A DNA stretch of 64,000 nt from Bog-473 sp963737745 (GTDB lineage Bacteria > Actinomycetota > Acidimicrobiia > Acidimicrobiales > RAAP-2): assembly GCA_963737745.1 (NCBI GenBank), contig CAVTTR010000002.1:372001-436000 (forward strand), in the 5' to 3' direction. A program made the position numbers and the translations under genes. Below, piece by piece: positions 24,835-36,204 of the stretch. Positions within the stretch are counted from its first letter, which is position 1. Each line of letters begins with the position of its first letter. The notes beneath the pieces are model-generated. The model did not search any database. It was not told the DNA's origin and saw only the letters and a program-made list of their open reading frames with translations.

Positions 24835-25677
24835 ATGAAGCGAAGTGTGCTGCTGACGCTCGGCGCGTTGGCGATGACCATCGTCGCCGCGGCGTCTGCG
24901 TCTGGCGCGGGGAACGCTGCTGCGGCGTCGACCGCCAAGTCGGTCACGCTCCATAAGGGCGATCTCTACGTCTCCGTCGGGAGCTCGCTGGCGTCGGGAT
25001 TTGGGATCGCTCCCCAGTCCCAATGCGGCCGCTCGGGCCGCGACTACGGCCATCTTGTGGCGGCCAAGCTCAAACTGAAGTTGGTTGATGTGAGTTGCGG
25101 CTCCGCCGTGATTCCTAACGTGTTGAACACCCCCCAGGGCACGGCGCCGCCCCAAATAGAGTCCGTGACATCGAACACCAAGCTCATCACGGTCGGCCTG
25201 GGTGGAAACGACATCGAGTACAACGGCACGGCCTTTGCCTGCTCCAACCCGACGGCCACCTGCCAAGCGCCGGCGAATCTCGCTGCGCTCGAGGCGGCAT
25301 TACCCGGCGAGATCGACGCCATGATCGCCGCGCTCAAGGCCAAGGCCCCGTCAGCCACGATCGTCGTCGTGACGTACCCCCGCGAGTTTCCGGCAACGGG
25401 CAATTGTCCGGCCCTCGGCCTCACGAATGCCGATGTCTCGCTCCTGAGGGGAATGGGTGCGTTCGTCGAGAGTTCCCTTGTCGCCGCCGCGCACAAGACC
25501 CACGTGCTGCTGGTCGACCCGTATTCGCAGCCCGGCGATCACACTGCCTGCGGGCCGGCGGGGGAGCGCTGGACCAATGGCAGCAAGGTGGCCACGGGAG
25601 CTGGGTTCGCCTACCACCCGACTGCGCTCGGCCACCAACAGATGGCAAAAATGATTTTGAAGGTCCTCGGCCACTGA
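24835..25677 (+). CDS. Secreted SGNH/GDSL-family hydrolase
   Basis: 280 residues; ATG 24835 behind GGGGGATCAGG. Signal peptide about 1-26 (VLLTLGALAMTIVAAASASGA). The SGNH blocks are present: block I YVSVGSSLASGFG (family consensus GDS; here GSS, with the catalytic Ser kept), GLGGNDIEYN (block III Gly-x-Asn) and YHPTALGHQQMA with the catalytic His. Cysteine pairs (for example CSNPTATC and about 182 and 244) suggest disulfides in the exported enzyme, as in Streptomyces scabies-type esterases. Substrate probably lipids or esters outside the cell. It breaks the usual proS-rimP adjacency. Confidence 0.85.
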   Translation: MKRSVLLTLGALAMTIVAAASASGAGNAAAASTAKSVTLHKGDLYVSVGSSLASGFGIAPQSQCGRSGRDYGHLVAAKLKLKLVDVSCGSAVIPNVLNTPQGTAPPQIESVTSNTKLITVGLGGNDIEYNGTAFACSNPTATCQAPANLAALEAALPGEIDAMIAALKAKAPSATIVVVTYPREFPATGNCPALGLTNADVSLLRGMGAFVESSLVAAAHKTHVLLVDPYSQPGDHTACGPAGERWTNGSKVATGAGFAYHPTALGHQQMAKMILKVLGH

Positions 25678-25768
25678 AGCACCCGTGGGCGCCCGGCGAC
25701 CCGGCGACCCGAGCCCGCCCTGCCTGCAACCGCCAAAGAAAGCGGGACCGCACCGACCAGCGGATTGC

Positions 25769-25774
25769 TATAAT
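25769..25774 (+). promoter_or_regulatory. -10 box of the rimP-nusA-infB operon
   Basis: A perfect TATAAT about 130 bases upstream of rimP; no good -35 is seen at the usual distance. It leaves a long leader that contains the hairpin at 25814-25835. Confidence 0.55.
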
Positions 25775-25813
25775 CCCTCGCGCTGTCCAGTTTGAGAATC
25801 AGTACCTCGTTGG

Positions 25814-25835
25814 AGCGTGGGCTGCGGCCCACGCT
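25814..25835 (+). promoter_or_regulatory. Leader hairpin upstream of rimP
   Basis: AGCGTGGGC, loop TGCG, GCCCACGCT: a perfect 9-base stem with a tetraloop, followed by TTCGCTTT. Comparable GC stems precede rimP-nusA operons in many bacteria and are thought to act in NusA-dependent attenuation or processing. Role here inferred from position. Confidence 0.55.
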
Positions 25836-25903
25836 TTCGCTTTCCGGGGCTCGCAATAGAGGTAGCAGAAGGTGATGGTGACCGTCGAGAGGAGGTGACA
25901 GTG

Positions 25904-26383
25904 ATGGCGAGGGATACGAACGACCTGGTTGAGGCGCTGTCGCCCCTGCTCGAGTCACGTGGGCTCGACCTTGTCGATGTCGAGCTCCATGGCTCCGAAC
26001 TGACCATCTTCGTCGATCGTGAAGGCGGAGTGGACCTCGACACGCTTGGTGAGGCCACCCGTGCCGTTTCTGACACGCTCGACGAACTCGACCCGCTTCC
26101 CGGTCGCTACACCTTGGCCGTTTCCAGCCCGGGTCTGGAACGCCGCTTGCGGACCCCGGCTCACTTCCTGCGGGCTGTCGGCGAGGCGGTCACCGTGCGA
26201 GTGCACGGGGGAACGTCTGACGTGCGTCGTGTCAGCGGCACCATCGAATCCGCTGACGAGACCGGATTCACTCTGGTCGGACCTGACCTACCCGATGGCT
26301 CGCTCCGTATCGCCTACGGCGAGGTCGAGCGCGCCCGCACCATTTTTGAATGGGGTCCCCAGCCAAAGAGAGTAAGAGGGTGA
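25904..26383 (+). CDS. rimP: Ribosome maturation factor RimP
   Basis: 159 residues; ATG 25904 follows GAGAGGAGGTGA. N-terminal alpha/beta domain LVEALSPLLESRGLDLVDVELHG..LTIFVDREGGVDLDTLGEATRAVSDTLDELD and the motif YTLAVSSPGLERRLRTPAHFLRAVGEAVTVR joining to the SH3-like C-terminal domain. It assists 30S maturation. First gene of the rimP-nusA-ylxR-infB-rbfA-truB cluster. Confidence 0.95.
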   Translation: MARDTNDLVEALSPLLESRGLDLVDVELHGSELTIFVDREGGVDLDTLGEATRAVSDTLDELDPLPGRYTLAVSSPGLERRLRTPAHFLRAVGEAVTVRVHGGTSDVRRVSGTIESADETGFTLVGPDLPDGSLRIAYGEVERARTIFEWGPQPKRVRG

Positions 26384-26390
26384 GCAGGTC

Positions 26391-27629
26391 ATGAGTAAGA
26401 CCAATTTCGAGTTTTTGGATGCATTGGGGCAAATCGCCCGGGACAAGGGGATCTCGGTCGAGACGTTGCTCGATGCGTTGGCCAACGCCTTGGTGGCGGC
26501 ATACAAGCGACGCCCCGACGCGGCCGAAGAGGCCGTGGTCACCATCGATCCTGATTCGGGTGAGATCCGCGTCTACGGCCAGGAGCTGGACGAAGACGGG
26601 GAAGTCATCCGCGAATGGGATGACACACCCGACGACTTCGGGCGCATCGCTGCCCAAACGGCGAAGCAAGTCATCCTCCAAAGGATCCGTGAAGTCGAAC
26701 GGGACATGAAGTACGAGGAGTACGCCGGGCGCGAGGGCGACATCGTGACAGGGATCGTGCAGCAGACGGACAACCGCTACACCTTGCTTGACCTCGGCAA
26801 GGTGGAGGCGCTGCTGCCGCAGGCCGAGCAGGTGTCCTACGAGCGCTACGAGCACGGGACGCGCCTCAAGGCGTACATCGTCGAGGTACGCAAGACGAGC
26901 AAGGGCCCCCAAATCGTGGTGAGTCGCACCCATCCGGGCCTGATCAAGCGCCTCTTCGAGCTCGAGGTACCCGAGATCTCGTCGGGGGTGGTCGAGATCA
27001 AGGCGGCCGCCCGTGAACCAGGACACCGCACGAAGATCGCAGTGTGGTCCAACGATCCCAACGTGGATCCGGTCGGGGCATGCGTCGGTGCGCGCGGCTC
27101 GCGCGTGCGCATGGTGACCAACGAGTTGCGGGGCGAGCGTGTTGACGTCGTCCCGTTCTCCGACGATCCGGTCGACCTTATTCAGAACGCACTGGCGCCG
27201 GCCCGTGTCCGCGAAGTTCGTCTCGACGAGGAGACGGGGACGGCGACCGTGGTCGTCAGCGACTTCCAACTTTCCCTTGCTATCGGCAAGGAAGGTCAGA
27301 ATGCTCGGCTGGCCGCCCGTCTCACGGGCTGGCGGATCGACATCAAGAGCGAGACCCAGCTGGCCGAGGAAGAAGCGGGCTACGGCGACCAGGAATGGGC
27401 CGAAGGTGAGTGGGTCGAGGACGAGTCGGGCGAAATGGTGTGGAAGCCCGCCGAGGGCGGCGAGGCCATGTCGGCCGAGGAGTGGACGCATCAAGCCGAC
27501 GTGACTCCTGGAGACGACACCACTGCCTCTGACGCCGCATCTGGCGACGCAGAAACCGTCGTCGCCGCACATGAGTCCGCTGGCACAGGCGATGCATCGT
27601 CGCCTCCCGTCACGGGGGCCGAGGCATAG
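26391..27629 (+). CDS. nusA: Transcription termination/antitermination factor NusA
   Basis: 412 residues. N-terminal RNA polymerase-binding domain about 1-115 (FEFLDALGQIARDKGISVETLLDALANALVAAYKR), S1 domain about 118-185 (GREGDIVTGIVQQTDNRYTLLDLGKVEALLPQ), KH1 and KH2 about 190-335 (VDPVGACVGARGSRVRMVTNELRGERVDVV and LAIGKEGQNARLAARLTGWRIDI). A 75-residue acidic tail replaces the AR repeats, as usual in actinobacteria. Its TAG stop overlaps the ylxR reading frame. Confidence 0.96.
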   Translation: MSKTNFEFLDALGQIARDKGISVETLLDALANALVAAYKRRPDAAEEAVVTIDPDSGEIRVYGQELDEDGEVIREWDDTPDDFGRIAAQTAKQVILQRIREVERDMKYEEYAGREGDIVTGIVQQTDNRYTLLDLGKVEALLPQAEQVSYERYEHGTRLKAYIVEVRKTSKGPQIVVSRTHPGLIKRLFELEVPEISSGVVEIKAAAREPGHRTKIAVWSNDPNVDPVGACVGARGSRVRMVTNELRGERVDVVPFSDDPVDLIQNALAPARVREVRLDEETGTATVVVSDFQLSLAIGKEGQNARLAARLTGWRIDIKSETQLAEEEAGYGDQEWAEGEWVEDESGEMVWKPAEGGEAMSAEEWTHQADVTPGDDTTASDAASGDAETVVAAHESAGTGDASSPPVTGAEA

Positions 27630-27907
27630 TACCGACACGGACCTGCGTCGGATGCCGCAAGGCGCGCCCGACCGACGTGTTGTTCCGAGTTGTACGGCTG
27701 GCCGATGGTCAGCTGAGGGTTGACCGAACTGGTCCGGGCCGGGGTGCGTGGCTCTGTCGAGGGTCAGCGGACTGCCTGCAGGAGGCAGCCCGCAGACGGG
27801 CCTTCGACCGAGCGTTGCGGGCACCGGTGACAAGCATTGCCATCGAACATCTGCAGACGAGCTTGGAAAGCGCGTCGAAGCAAGATCCGGCCGATGTGCG
27901 AGGATAG
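27626..27907 (+). CDS. ylxR: YlxR-family (DUF448) RNA-binding protein; start codon unclear
   Basis: Conserved YlxR signature RTCVGCRKARPTDVLFRVVRLADGQL, then GRGAWLCRGSADCLQEAARRRAFDRALRAPV, occupies this frame between nusA and infB, its standard position. The CxxC lies at about 27644-27655, upstream of the first usable start (GTG 27677). No ATG, GTG or TTG precedes the signature in frame; the first codons after the nusA overlap are ATA GTA. Either a rare start codon is used or a base error near 27620-27640 has removed the real one. I give the region from the ATA. YlxR proteins bind RNA and influence RNase P in some bacteria. Confidence 0.65.
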   Translation: MVPTRTCVGCRKARPTDVLFRVVRLADGQLRVDRTGPGRGAWLCRGSADCLQEAARRRAFDRALRAPVTSIAIEHLQTSLESASKQDPADVRG

Positions 27908-27960
27908 AGGGCTGCGGGTCACCCCGGGGCCCAAAGAGTACGAAGGACATAGAGAACCAC

Positions 27961-30921
<2,961 letters not shown>

Positions 30922-30928
30922 CGTCATC

Positions 30929-31294
30929 GTGAAACGGCGCACCGCCACGTACCCGCGTTCGTTGCGGGTGAATCAGGTCCTCAGACAGGTCATCGCCGAG
31001 GAGATCGAGCGGCTGGCCGATGCGGACGAGCGCATGCGTATGGTGACCGTGACGTCGGTCGACACGGCGGCCGACATGCGCACCGCCACCGTCTACCTCG
31101 CCACCTTGGAGGCGGACGCGGCCGAGGCCCTCGAGGAGCGCCGTCCCCACCTCCAGCGCCTCATCGGCGCCCAGGTGACACTCAAGCGCACGCCGCGGCT
31201 GACCTTCAAGGCCGATCCGGCCATCGCCGCCGGCTCGCGGGTGGAAGAGCTCCTGCGCGGCCTGGACAGGGATCACGACGCTCCTGAGTCATGA
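30929..31294 (+). CDS. rbfA: 30S ribosome-binding factor A
   Basis: 121 residues from GTG 30929. KH-like fold with PRSLRVNQVLRQVIAEEIERLAD, MVTVTSVDTAADMRTATVYLATL and LKRTPRLTFKADPAIAAGSRVEELL. It binds pre-30S near the 16S 5' end and helps maturation. Spaced 7 bases after infB and followed at 31343 by truB. The DHH phosphoesterase (nrnA) that often sits between rbfA and truB in actinobacteria is absent here. Confidence 0.95.
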   Translation: MKRRTATYPRSLRVNQVLRQVIAEEIERLADADERMRMVTVTSVDTAADMRTATVYLATLEADAAEALEERRPHLQRLIGAQVTLKRTPRLTFKADPAIAAGSRVEELLRGLDRDHDAPES

Positions 31295-31342
31295 CCAGGG
31301 CCGCCGCATGCGTGAGGGTGGCTTCATGAGCGAACCAGGGCG

Positions 31343-32218
31343 GTGAGCGTCACCGGCCTGGTGGTGGTCGACAAGGAAGCGGGCTGGACCTCCCATGACG
31401 TGGTCGCCCGCTGTCGGCGTTTGTTCGGGCAACGACGGGTCGGTCACGCCGGCACGCTTGATCCCGACGCCACCGGCGTTCTCCTGGTCGGGCTGGGGCG
31501 AGCCACCCGGCTCATGCGTTTCCTGACCGCCTTGCCGAAGACCTACGTGGCCGAGATCGTGCTGGGCACCAACACCTCGACCCTCGATGCCTCGGGCGAG
31601 GTGGTGGGGGAGTGGGACATGTCGGACGCCACGCTCGAACAGGTGCAGGCGGCGGCAGCTGACCTCACCGGTGCCATCGAGCAGGTCCCGCCCATGGTGT
31701 CCGCCGTGAAAATCGGCGGGCGGCGTCTGCACGAGTTGGCCCGGCAGGGGATCGAGGTCGACCGCCCGCCGCGTCGGGTGCACGTGTACCGCTTCGACGT
31801 GGAGGCGATTCCCGAGCGCCCGGGCGTGTACCGGGCCGAGATCGAGTGCTCCTCGGGCACCTATATCCGCGTGCTGGCCGAAGATATCGGGACCGCACTC
31901 GGCGGTGGAGCCCACATCGGGCTGTTGCGGCGCACTCGCATTGGTTCCTTTGGCGAGGGCGACATGCGCCAACTCGACCATCTCAACGCCGACGCCGTCC
32001 TCACGCCGGCCCAGGCCATGCGCGACCTGGCCTCGGTGACGGTGGACCCGGAGATGTCCACCTTGATCGGCCGTGGCTTGCCGCTCGACCGCGTGCCAAT
32101 CGGCGCGGTGGGCGAGGGGCCATGGGCCATGTTGAATCAGGACGGCAACCTGCTGGCGGTCTATGAGGCCACCGACACTGATCGCATCAAACCGGCCGTC
32201 GTCGTGACTGAGAGCTGA
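31343..32218 (+). CDS. truB: tRNA pseudouridine(55) synthase
   Basis: 291 residues, GTG start. Motifs: LVVVDKEAGWTSHDVVARCR, RRVGHAGTLDPDATGVLLVGLGRATRL with the catalytic Asp, TYVAEIVLG, QVPPMVSAVKIGGRRLHELARQG and ECSSGTYIRVLAEDIG. It makes the pseudouridine in the T-psi-C loop of tRNAs. C-terminal PUA-like part about 235-291. Confidence 0.95.
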   Translation: MSVTGLVVVDKEAGWTSHDVVARCRRLFGQRRVGHAGTLDPDATGVLLVGLGRATRLMRFLTALPKTYVAEIVLGTNTSTLDASGEVVGEWDMSDATLEQVQAAAADLTGAIEQVPPMVSAVKIGGRRLHELARQGIEVDRPPRRVHVYRFDVEAIPERPGVYRAEIECSSGTYIRVLAEDIGTALGGGAHIGLLRRTRIGSFGEGDMRQLDHLNADAVLTPAQAMRDLASVTVDPEMSTLIGRGLPLDRVPIGAVGEGPWAMLNQDGNLLAVYEATDTDRIKPAVVVTES

Positions 32219-32250
32219 CGTCGAGTCTCAGGCGAGTCGCAAGCGCCGTC

Positions 32251-32256
32251 TATCCT
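32251..32256 (+). promoter_or_regulatory. Leaderless-type -10 box of ribF
   Basis: TATCCT ends 8 bases before the ribF ATG at 32265; the bases between (CAGTCGCA and neighbours) contain no ribosome site. Confidence 0.5.
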
Positions 32257-32264
32257 CAGTCGCA

Positions 32265-33192
32265 ATGTCCGGAACTGCCGTCACGATCGGCGCCTACGAC
32301 GGCGTGCACCTCGGACATCGGGCCCTGCTGCGTGAGCTGTCCGCCCTGGCCGCGGCCGAGGGTCTGTCCACCGTCGTGGTCACCTTCGACCGTCACCCCG
32401 CCGGCGTGGTCCGTCCCGAATCGGCCCCCCCGCAATTGACCGATCTGGCGCAGAAGCTCGAGTTGCTGGCCGACTGCGGCATCGATCGCACCCTGGTCAT
32501 TGAGTTCGACCGGACCCGGGCCGACGAGTCAGCCGAGGACTTCGTCAAGGAGGTATTGGTCGACACCCTGGGGGCCCGTCTCGTCGTGGTCGGCGAGGAC
32601 TTCCACTTCGGCCACGAGAGAAAAGGCAACGTGGCTTTGTTGACCGACCTGGGCCGCCAGTACGGCTTCAAGGTGATCGGGGCTGCGTTGACCGGGGCCA
32701 GTCTCACCGGAGACGGAAGTACCGATCCGGTCTCGTCGACCCGGATCCGGACCCTGGTGGCCGCAGGTGACGTGGTCGGCGCCGCCAAATTGCTGGGACG
32801 GCCGCACGAGGTGCGGGGCACCGTGGTCCACGGGGACGGCCGGGGCGGACCGGTACTCGGCTTCCCGACGGCCAACATGATGATCGCCGATGACATCGCG
32901 CTTGCCGGCCGACGGCATTTACGCCGGCTACTTCACCCGGGCCGACGGGAGCGTCCACGATGCCGCCATTTCGGTCGGCCGCCGCCCCACCTTCTATGAG
33001 CCGGGGGCGGCATCAGTCCTGGTCGAGGCGTATCTTCTTCAATTCGACGGGGACCTCTACGGGGAGCTCGGTGCGGTGTCGTTCGTCAGCCGCCTCCGAG
33101 ACGAGCGCCAGTTCGACTCGGTCGATGCCCTGATTGCCCAGATGCACGAGGACGTGGCAGCGGCGCAGCGGGCGCTCTCGGCCCAGCGCTGA
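32265..33192 (+). CDS. ribF: Bifunctional riboflavin kinase / FAD synthetase, frameshifted
   Basis: FAD synthetase half from the ATG: AVTIGAYDGVHLGHRALLREL, VVVTFDRHPAGV, VVVGEDFHFGHERKGNVALL and SSTRIRTLVAAGDV. It runs to LGFPTANMMIADDIAL, the start of the flavokinase half. At about 32902-32906 the frame shifts by one base to LPADGIYAGYFTRADGSVHDAAISVGRRPTFYEPG and ends at 33192. Deleting one G restores a 308-codon protein of normal length. The enzyme phosphorylates riboflavin to FMN and adenylates FMN to FAD. Located between truB and rpsO as in other actinobacteria. Confidence 0.9.
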
Positions 33193-33242
33193 CCTCGCGC
33201 CGCCAGCACGCCGGTCCACCCCGCCGCCGGCGGACCACCTGC

Positions 33243-33248
33243 TAACAT
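33243..33248 (+). promoter_or_regulatory. Possible -10 box of rpsO
   Basis: TAACAT preceded by TGC (extended -10 like), about 60 bases before the rpsO ATG, giving a short structured leader before the TCCGAGG-containing ribosome site region. Confidence 0.35.
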
Positions 33249-33309
33249 GGATGCCGGTTGGGGCTGGTTCCCCACCGCACTCCTACAACTCTCCGAGGTT
33301 TTTCGATTT

Positions 33310-33567
33310 ATGCCCGACACGCAGGCCACTATTGCCGAGTACCGGCTGCACGAAAGTGACACTGGTTCACCAGAGGTGCAGATCGCACTGCTGTCGGGGC
33401 GGATCAACCATCTGACGGAGCACTTGAAGGATCACAAAGGGGACCATCACACTCGACGCGGCCTGATGAAACTCATCGGCCAGCGTCGGCGGCTACTCGA
33501 TTACGTGCGAAAGAACGACGTCGAGCGCTACCGCACCATCATCGGCCGCCTCGGCATTCGGCGGTAA
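33310..33567 (+). CDS. rpsO: 30S ribosomal protein S15
   Basis: 85 residues: TIAEYRLHESDTGSPEVQIALLSGRINHLTEHLKDHKGDHHTRRGLMKLIGQRRRLLDYVRKNDVERYRTIIGRLGIRR. All rRNA-contact residues of the family (for example DTGSPEVQ, HxxDHHSRRGL-like) are visible. S15 binds 16S h20-h22 early in assembly. It precedes pnp, the classic rpsO-pnp pair. Confidence 0.96.
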   Translation: MPDTQATIAEYRLHESDTGSPEVQIALLSGRINHLTEHLKDHKGDHHTRRGLMKLIGQRRRLLDYVRKNDVERYRTIIGRLGIRR

Positions 33568-33687
33568 CGAAACACATCCGGGCGTCTCGGGACGCTGGCT
33601 GCCAGTCGCCGGTCACTTTCGCAAGGAAGGTGGTCGACCACTGGGAACCAGACAAGAGATGCCCCCAAACACCACACGAGGAGCATC

Positions 33688-36204
33688 ATGGCTGACGCCA
33701 TTTCCGTGTCGGGCCCCATCAGTGGCACCGACCGCACCCTGTCCTTTGAGTCCGGAAAGTTGGCGCAGCTCGCCGACGGAGCCGTGCTGGCACGCATAGG
33801 GGACACCGTCCTTTTGGCCACGGCCACCGCGGCCCGATCCGTACGGGAGGGGACCGATTTCTTCCCCCTCACCGTTGACATCGAGGAGCGGGCCTACGCC
33901 GCCGGCAAGATCCCCGGCTCGTTCTTCCGCCGGGAGGGCAAGAGCTCGGACCAGGCCATCTTGACCTGCCGGCTCATCGACCGACCCCTTCGCCCGTCCT
34001 TTCCCAGCGGCTTCCGCAACGAAGTGCACGTGGTCGGGACGATCTTCGGCGCCGATCAGATCAACCCGCACGACGTGCTGGCCATCAACGCCGCCTCGGC
34101 CGCACTCATGTTGTCGGGCATCCCCTTCGACGGCCCCATCGGCGCCGTCCGGGTTGCGTACAGCGTCGACGGCACCTGGGTCCCGCACCCGACTTTCGAA
34201 GAGGGTGACGCCGCCACGTTCGAGCTGGTGGTTGCCGGCCGCGCCCTCGACGAGACCGACACCACCGACATCGCCATCATGATGGTCGAGGCCGGCGGGA
34301 CCGAGCACTCATGGGACTATTACGAAGCGGGGGCCCCCAAGGTCACCGAAGAGGTCCTGGCCGAGGGGCTCGAGGCGGCGAAGACCTGGATCCGCGAGTC
34401 CATCCTGTTGCAGCGTGAGCTGGTGGCCGGCGTGGTCGCCGCCAAGGGCCCGATCGAGACCATCGCCTTCTCCACCTTCTCGGACTACTCCGACGAGGTC
34501 TGGGCTCGGGTCGAAGCGGTCGGCACGGACCTCATCGCCAAGGCCAACCTGGTCACGGCCAAGACCGAGCGCAACGAAGCCCTCGACGCCGCCGGCAAGG
34601 AGATCCAAGCCGCGCTGGCCGACGAGTTCGAAGGCCGGTCGGGCGAGATCAAGGCGGCCATCCGCTCCCTGACCAAGAAGCTCGTGCGCAAGCGCATCGT
34701 CGAAGACGGCGTGCGGGTCGACGGTCGTGGCACGGCCGACATCCGCCCGTTGTCGGCCGAGGTCGACCTTTTCCCCACGGCGCACGGCTCGGCGCTGTTC
34801 CAGCGGGGCGAGACCCAGGTGCTCAACGTGACGACGCTCGGCATGCCCCGCATGGCCCAAATGCTCGACACCATCACCCCGGTCGACTCCAAGCGCTACA
34901 TGCACCACTACAACTTCCCGCCCTTCTCGACCGGAGAGACCGGCTTCATGCGCGGCCCCAAGCGTCGTGAGATCGGCCACGGCCTGTTGGCCGAGCGGGC
35001 CCTTTTGCCGGTGGTGCCGAGCGCCGAGGAGTTCCCCTACACCTTGCGCCTGGTCTCCGACGTCCTGGCCTCGAACGGCTCCACGTCCATGGCGTCGGTC
35101 TGCGGCTCGACCCTGTCGTTGATGGCCGCTGGAGTGCCCCTCAAGGCTCCGGTGGCCGGCATCGCCATGGGCCTGGTCTACGACGGCGGCACCTACGTCA
35201 CCTTGACCGACATCTTGGGCTCCGAGGACGCCTTCGGCGACATGGACTTCAAGGTGGCGGGCACCGCCGACGCGGTGACCGCCCTCCAGCTCGACACCAA
35301 GATCGCCGGTCTTCCGGCCGACGTGTTGGCCAAGGCGCTCCTGCAGGCCAAAGAGGCCCGGTTGACGATTCTTGGCGTCATGGCCAGCGCCATCGCCGAG
35401 CCCCGTGACCACGTGGCCAACAGTGCCCCGAAGATCGTCTCCATGGAGATCCCGATCGACAAGATCGGTGAGGTCATCGGGCCTAAGGGCAAGGTCATCA
35501 ACACCCTGCAGCAAGAGACGGGTGCGGACATTGCGGTCGACGACGACGGGATGGTCGGTACGGTCACCATCGGTGCCAAGGACGGCAATGCCGTCGAAGA
35601 GGCGCGTCGCCGTATCTCGCTCATCCTCGACCCGCCGACTGCCGATGTCGGCGCGGTGTACGCCGGCAAGGTGGTCAACATCACCAAGTTCGGTGCCTTC
35701 GTCAACGTGCTGCCCGGACGCGACGGCCTGTTGCACATCTCGAAGCTCTCCTCGCTGGCCGGCGGCAAGCGCATCAACAATGTCGAAGACGTCTTGACGT
35801 TGGGTCAGCCCATCGAGGTCCGGGTGGACGACATCGACCCGCAGGGCAAGGTCTCCTTGTCGTTGGCCTCCGTGCCCGAAGGCAGCGCCGAAGACGGTGG
35901 CGGTTCGGCACCCTCGGGCAATGGCGGCGGCCGCAGTTCGAACGGAGGCGGGGGTGACCGCGCCGACCGTGGTGACCGCGGTGACCGCGGCGAGCGGGGG
36001 CGCAGCGACGCCGGACGTGAGCGTACGGGTTCGACTGCCGCACCAGCGGCCGCCGGCAACGGCGTGCCCTCGTTCGAAGACGCCTTCGAGGCCGAACTGG
36101 TCTCCGAGCTCGGAGACCTCGGCCCCGGTGCGGTCGAAGCGGAAGGCCGTAGCAGCAGTGGCGGCGACCGTCGCCCGCCGCGCGGTCGTTCGCGTCGTCG
36201 TTGA
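33688..36204 (+). CDS. pnp: Polyribonucleotide nucleotidyltransferase (PNPase)
   Basis: 838 residues, ATG behind CGAGGAGC. Two RNase PH cores separated by a helical domain: RTLSFESGKLAQLADGAVLARIGDTVLLATATA and FFRREGKSSDQAILTCRLIDRPLRP in the first; TAHGSALFQRGETQVLNVTTLG, HHYNFPPFSTGETGFMRGPKRREIGHG and SNGSTSMASVCGSTLSLMAAGVPLK in the second. KH domain about 590-650 (IGEVIGPKGKVINTLQQETGADI) and S1 about 660-730. The tail (about 735-838) carries Asp-Arg-Gly repeats and a basic end, longer than usual and probably RNA- or degradosome-binding. The stop overlaps the TTG of the M16 gene. Confidence 0.96.
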   Translation: MADAISVSGPISGTDRTLSFESGKLAQLADGAVLARIGDTVLLATATAARSVREGTDFFPLTVDIEERAYAAGKIPGSFFRREGKSSDQAILTCRLIDRPLRPSFPSGFRNEVHVVGTIFGADQINPHDVLAINAASAALMLSGIPFDGPIGAVRVAYSVDGTWVPHPTFEEGDAATFELVVAGRALDETDTTDIAIMMVEAGGTEHSWDYYEAGAPKVTEEVLAEGLEAAKTWIRESILLQRELVAGVVAAKGPIETIAFSTFSDYSDEVWARVEAVGTDLIAKANLVTAKTERNEALDAAGKEIQAALADEFEGRSGEIKAAIRSLTKKLVRKRIVEDGVRVDGRGTADIRPLSAEVDLFPTAHGSALFQRGETQVLNVTTLGMPRMAQMLDTITPVDSKRYMHHYNFPPFSTGETGFMRGPKRREIGHGLLAERALLPVVPSAEEFPYTLRLVSDVLASNGSTSMASVCGSTLSLMAAGVPLKAPVAGIAMGLVYDGGTYVTLTDILGSEDAFGDMDFKVAGTADAVTALQLDTKIAGLPADVLAKALLQAKEARLTILGVMASAIAEPRDHVANSAPKIVSMEIPIDKIGEVIGPKGKVINTLQQETGADIAVDDDGMVGTVTIGAKDGNAVEEARRRISLILDPPTADVGAVYAGKVVNITKFGAFVNVLPGRDGLLHISKLSSLAGGKRINNVEDVLTLGQPIEVRVDDIDPQGKVSLSLASVPEGSAEDGGGSAPSGNGGGRSSNGGGGDRADRGDRGDRGERGRSDAGRERTGSTAAPAAAGNGVPSFEDAFEAELVSELGDLGPGAVEAEGRSSSGGDRRPPRGRSRRR

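Noticed and set aside
23374..25266. A 630-codon minus-strand frame over proS and the SGNH gene
   Set aside because: Antisense shadow produced by high GC; the plus-strand genes carry complete motifs.
26268..27950. A 560-codon minus-strand frame over rimP and nusA
   Set aside because: Antisense shadow; no family features and no start signals.
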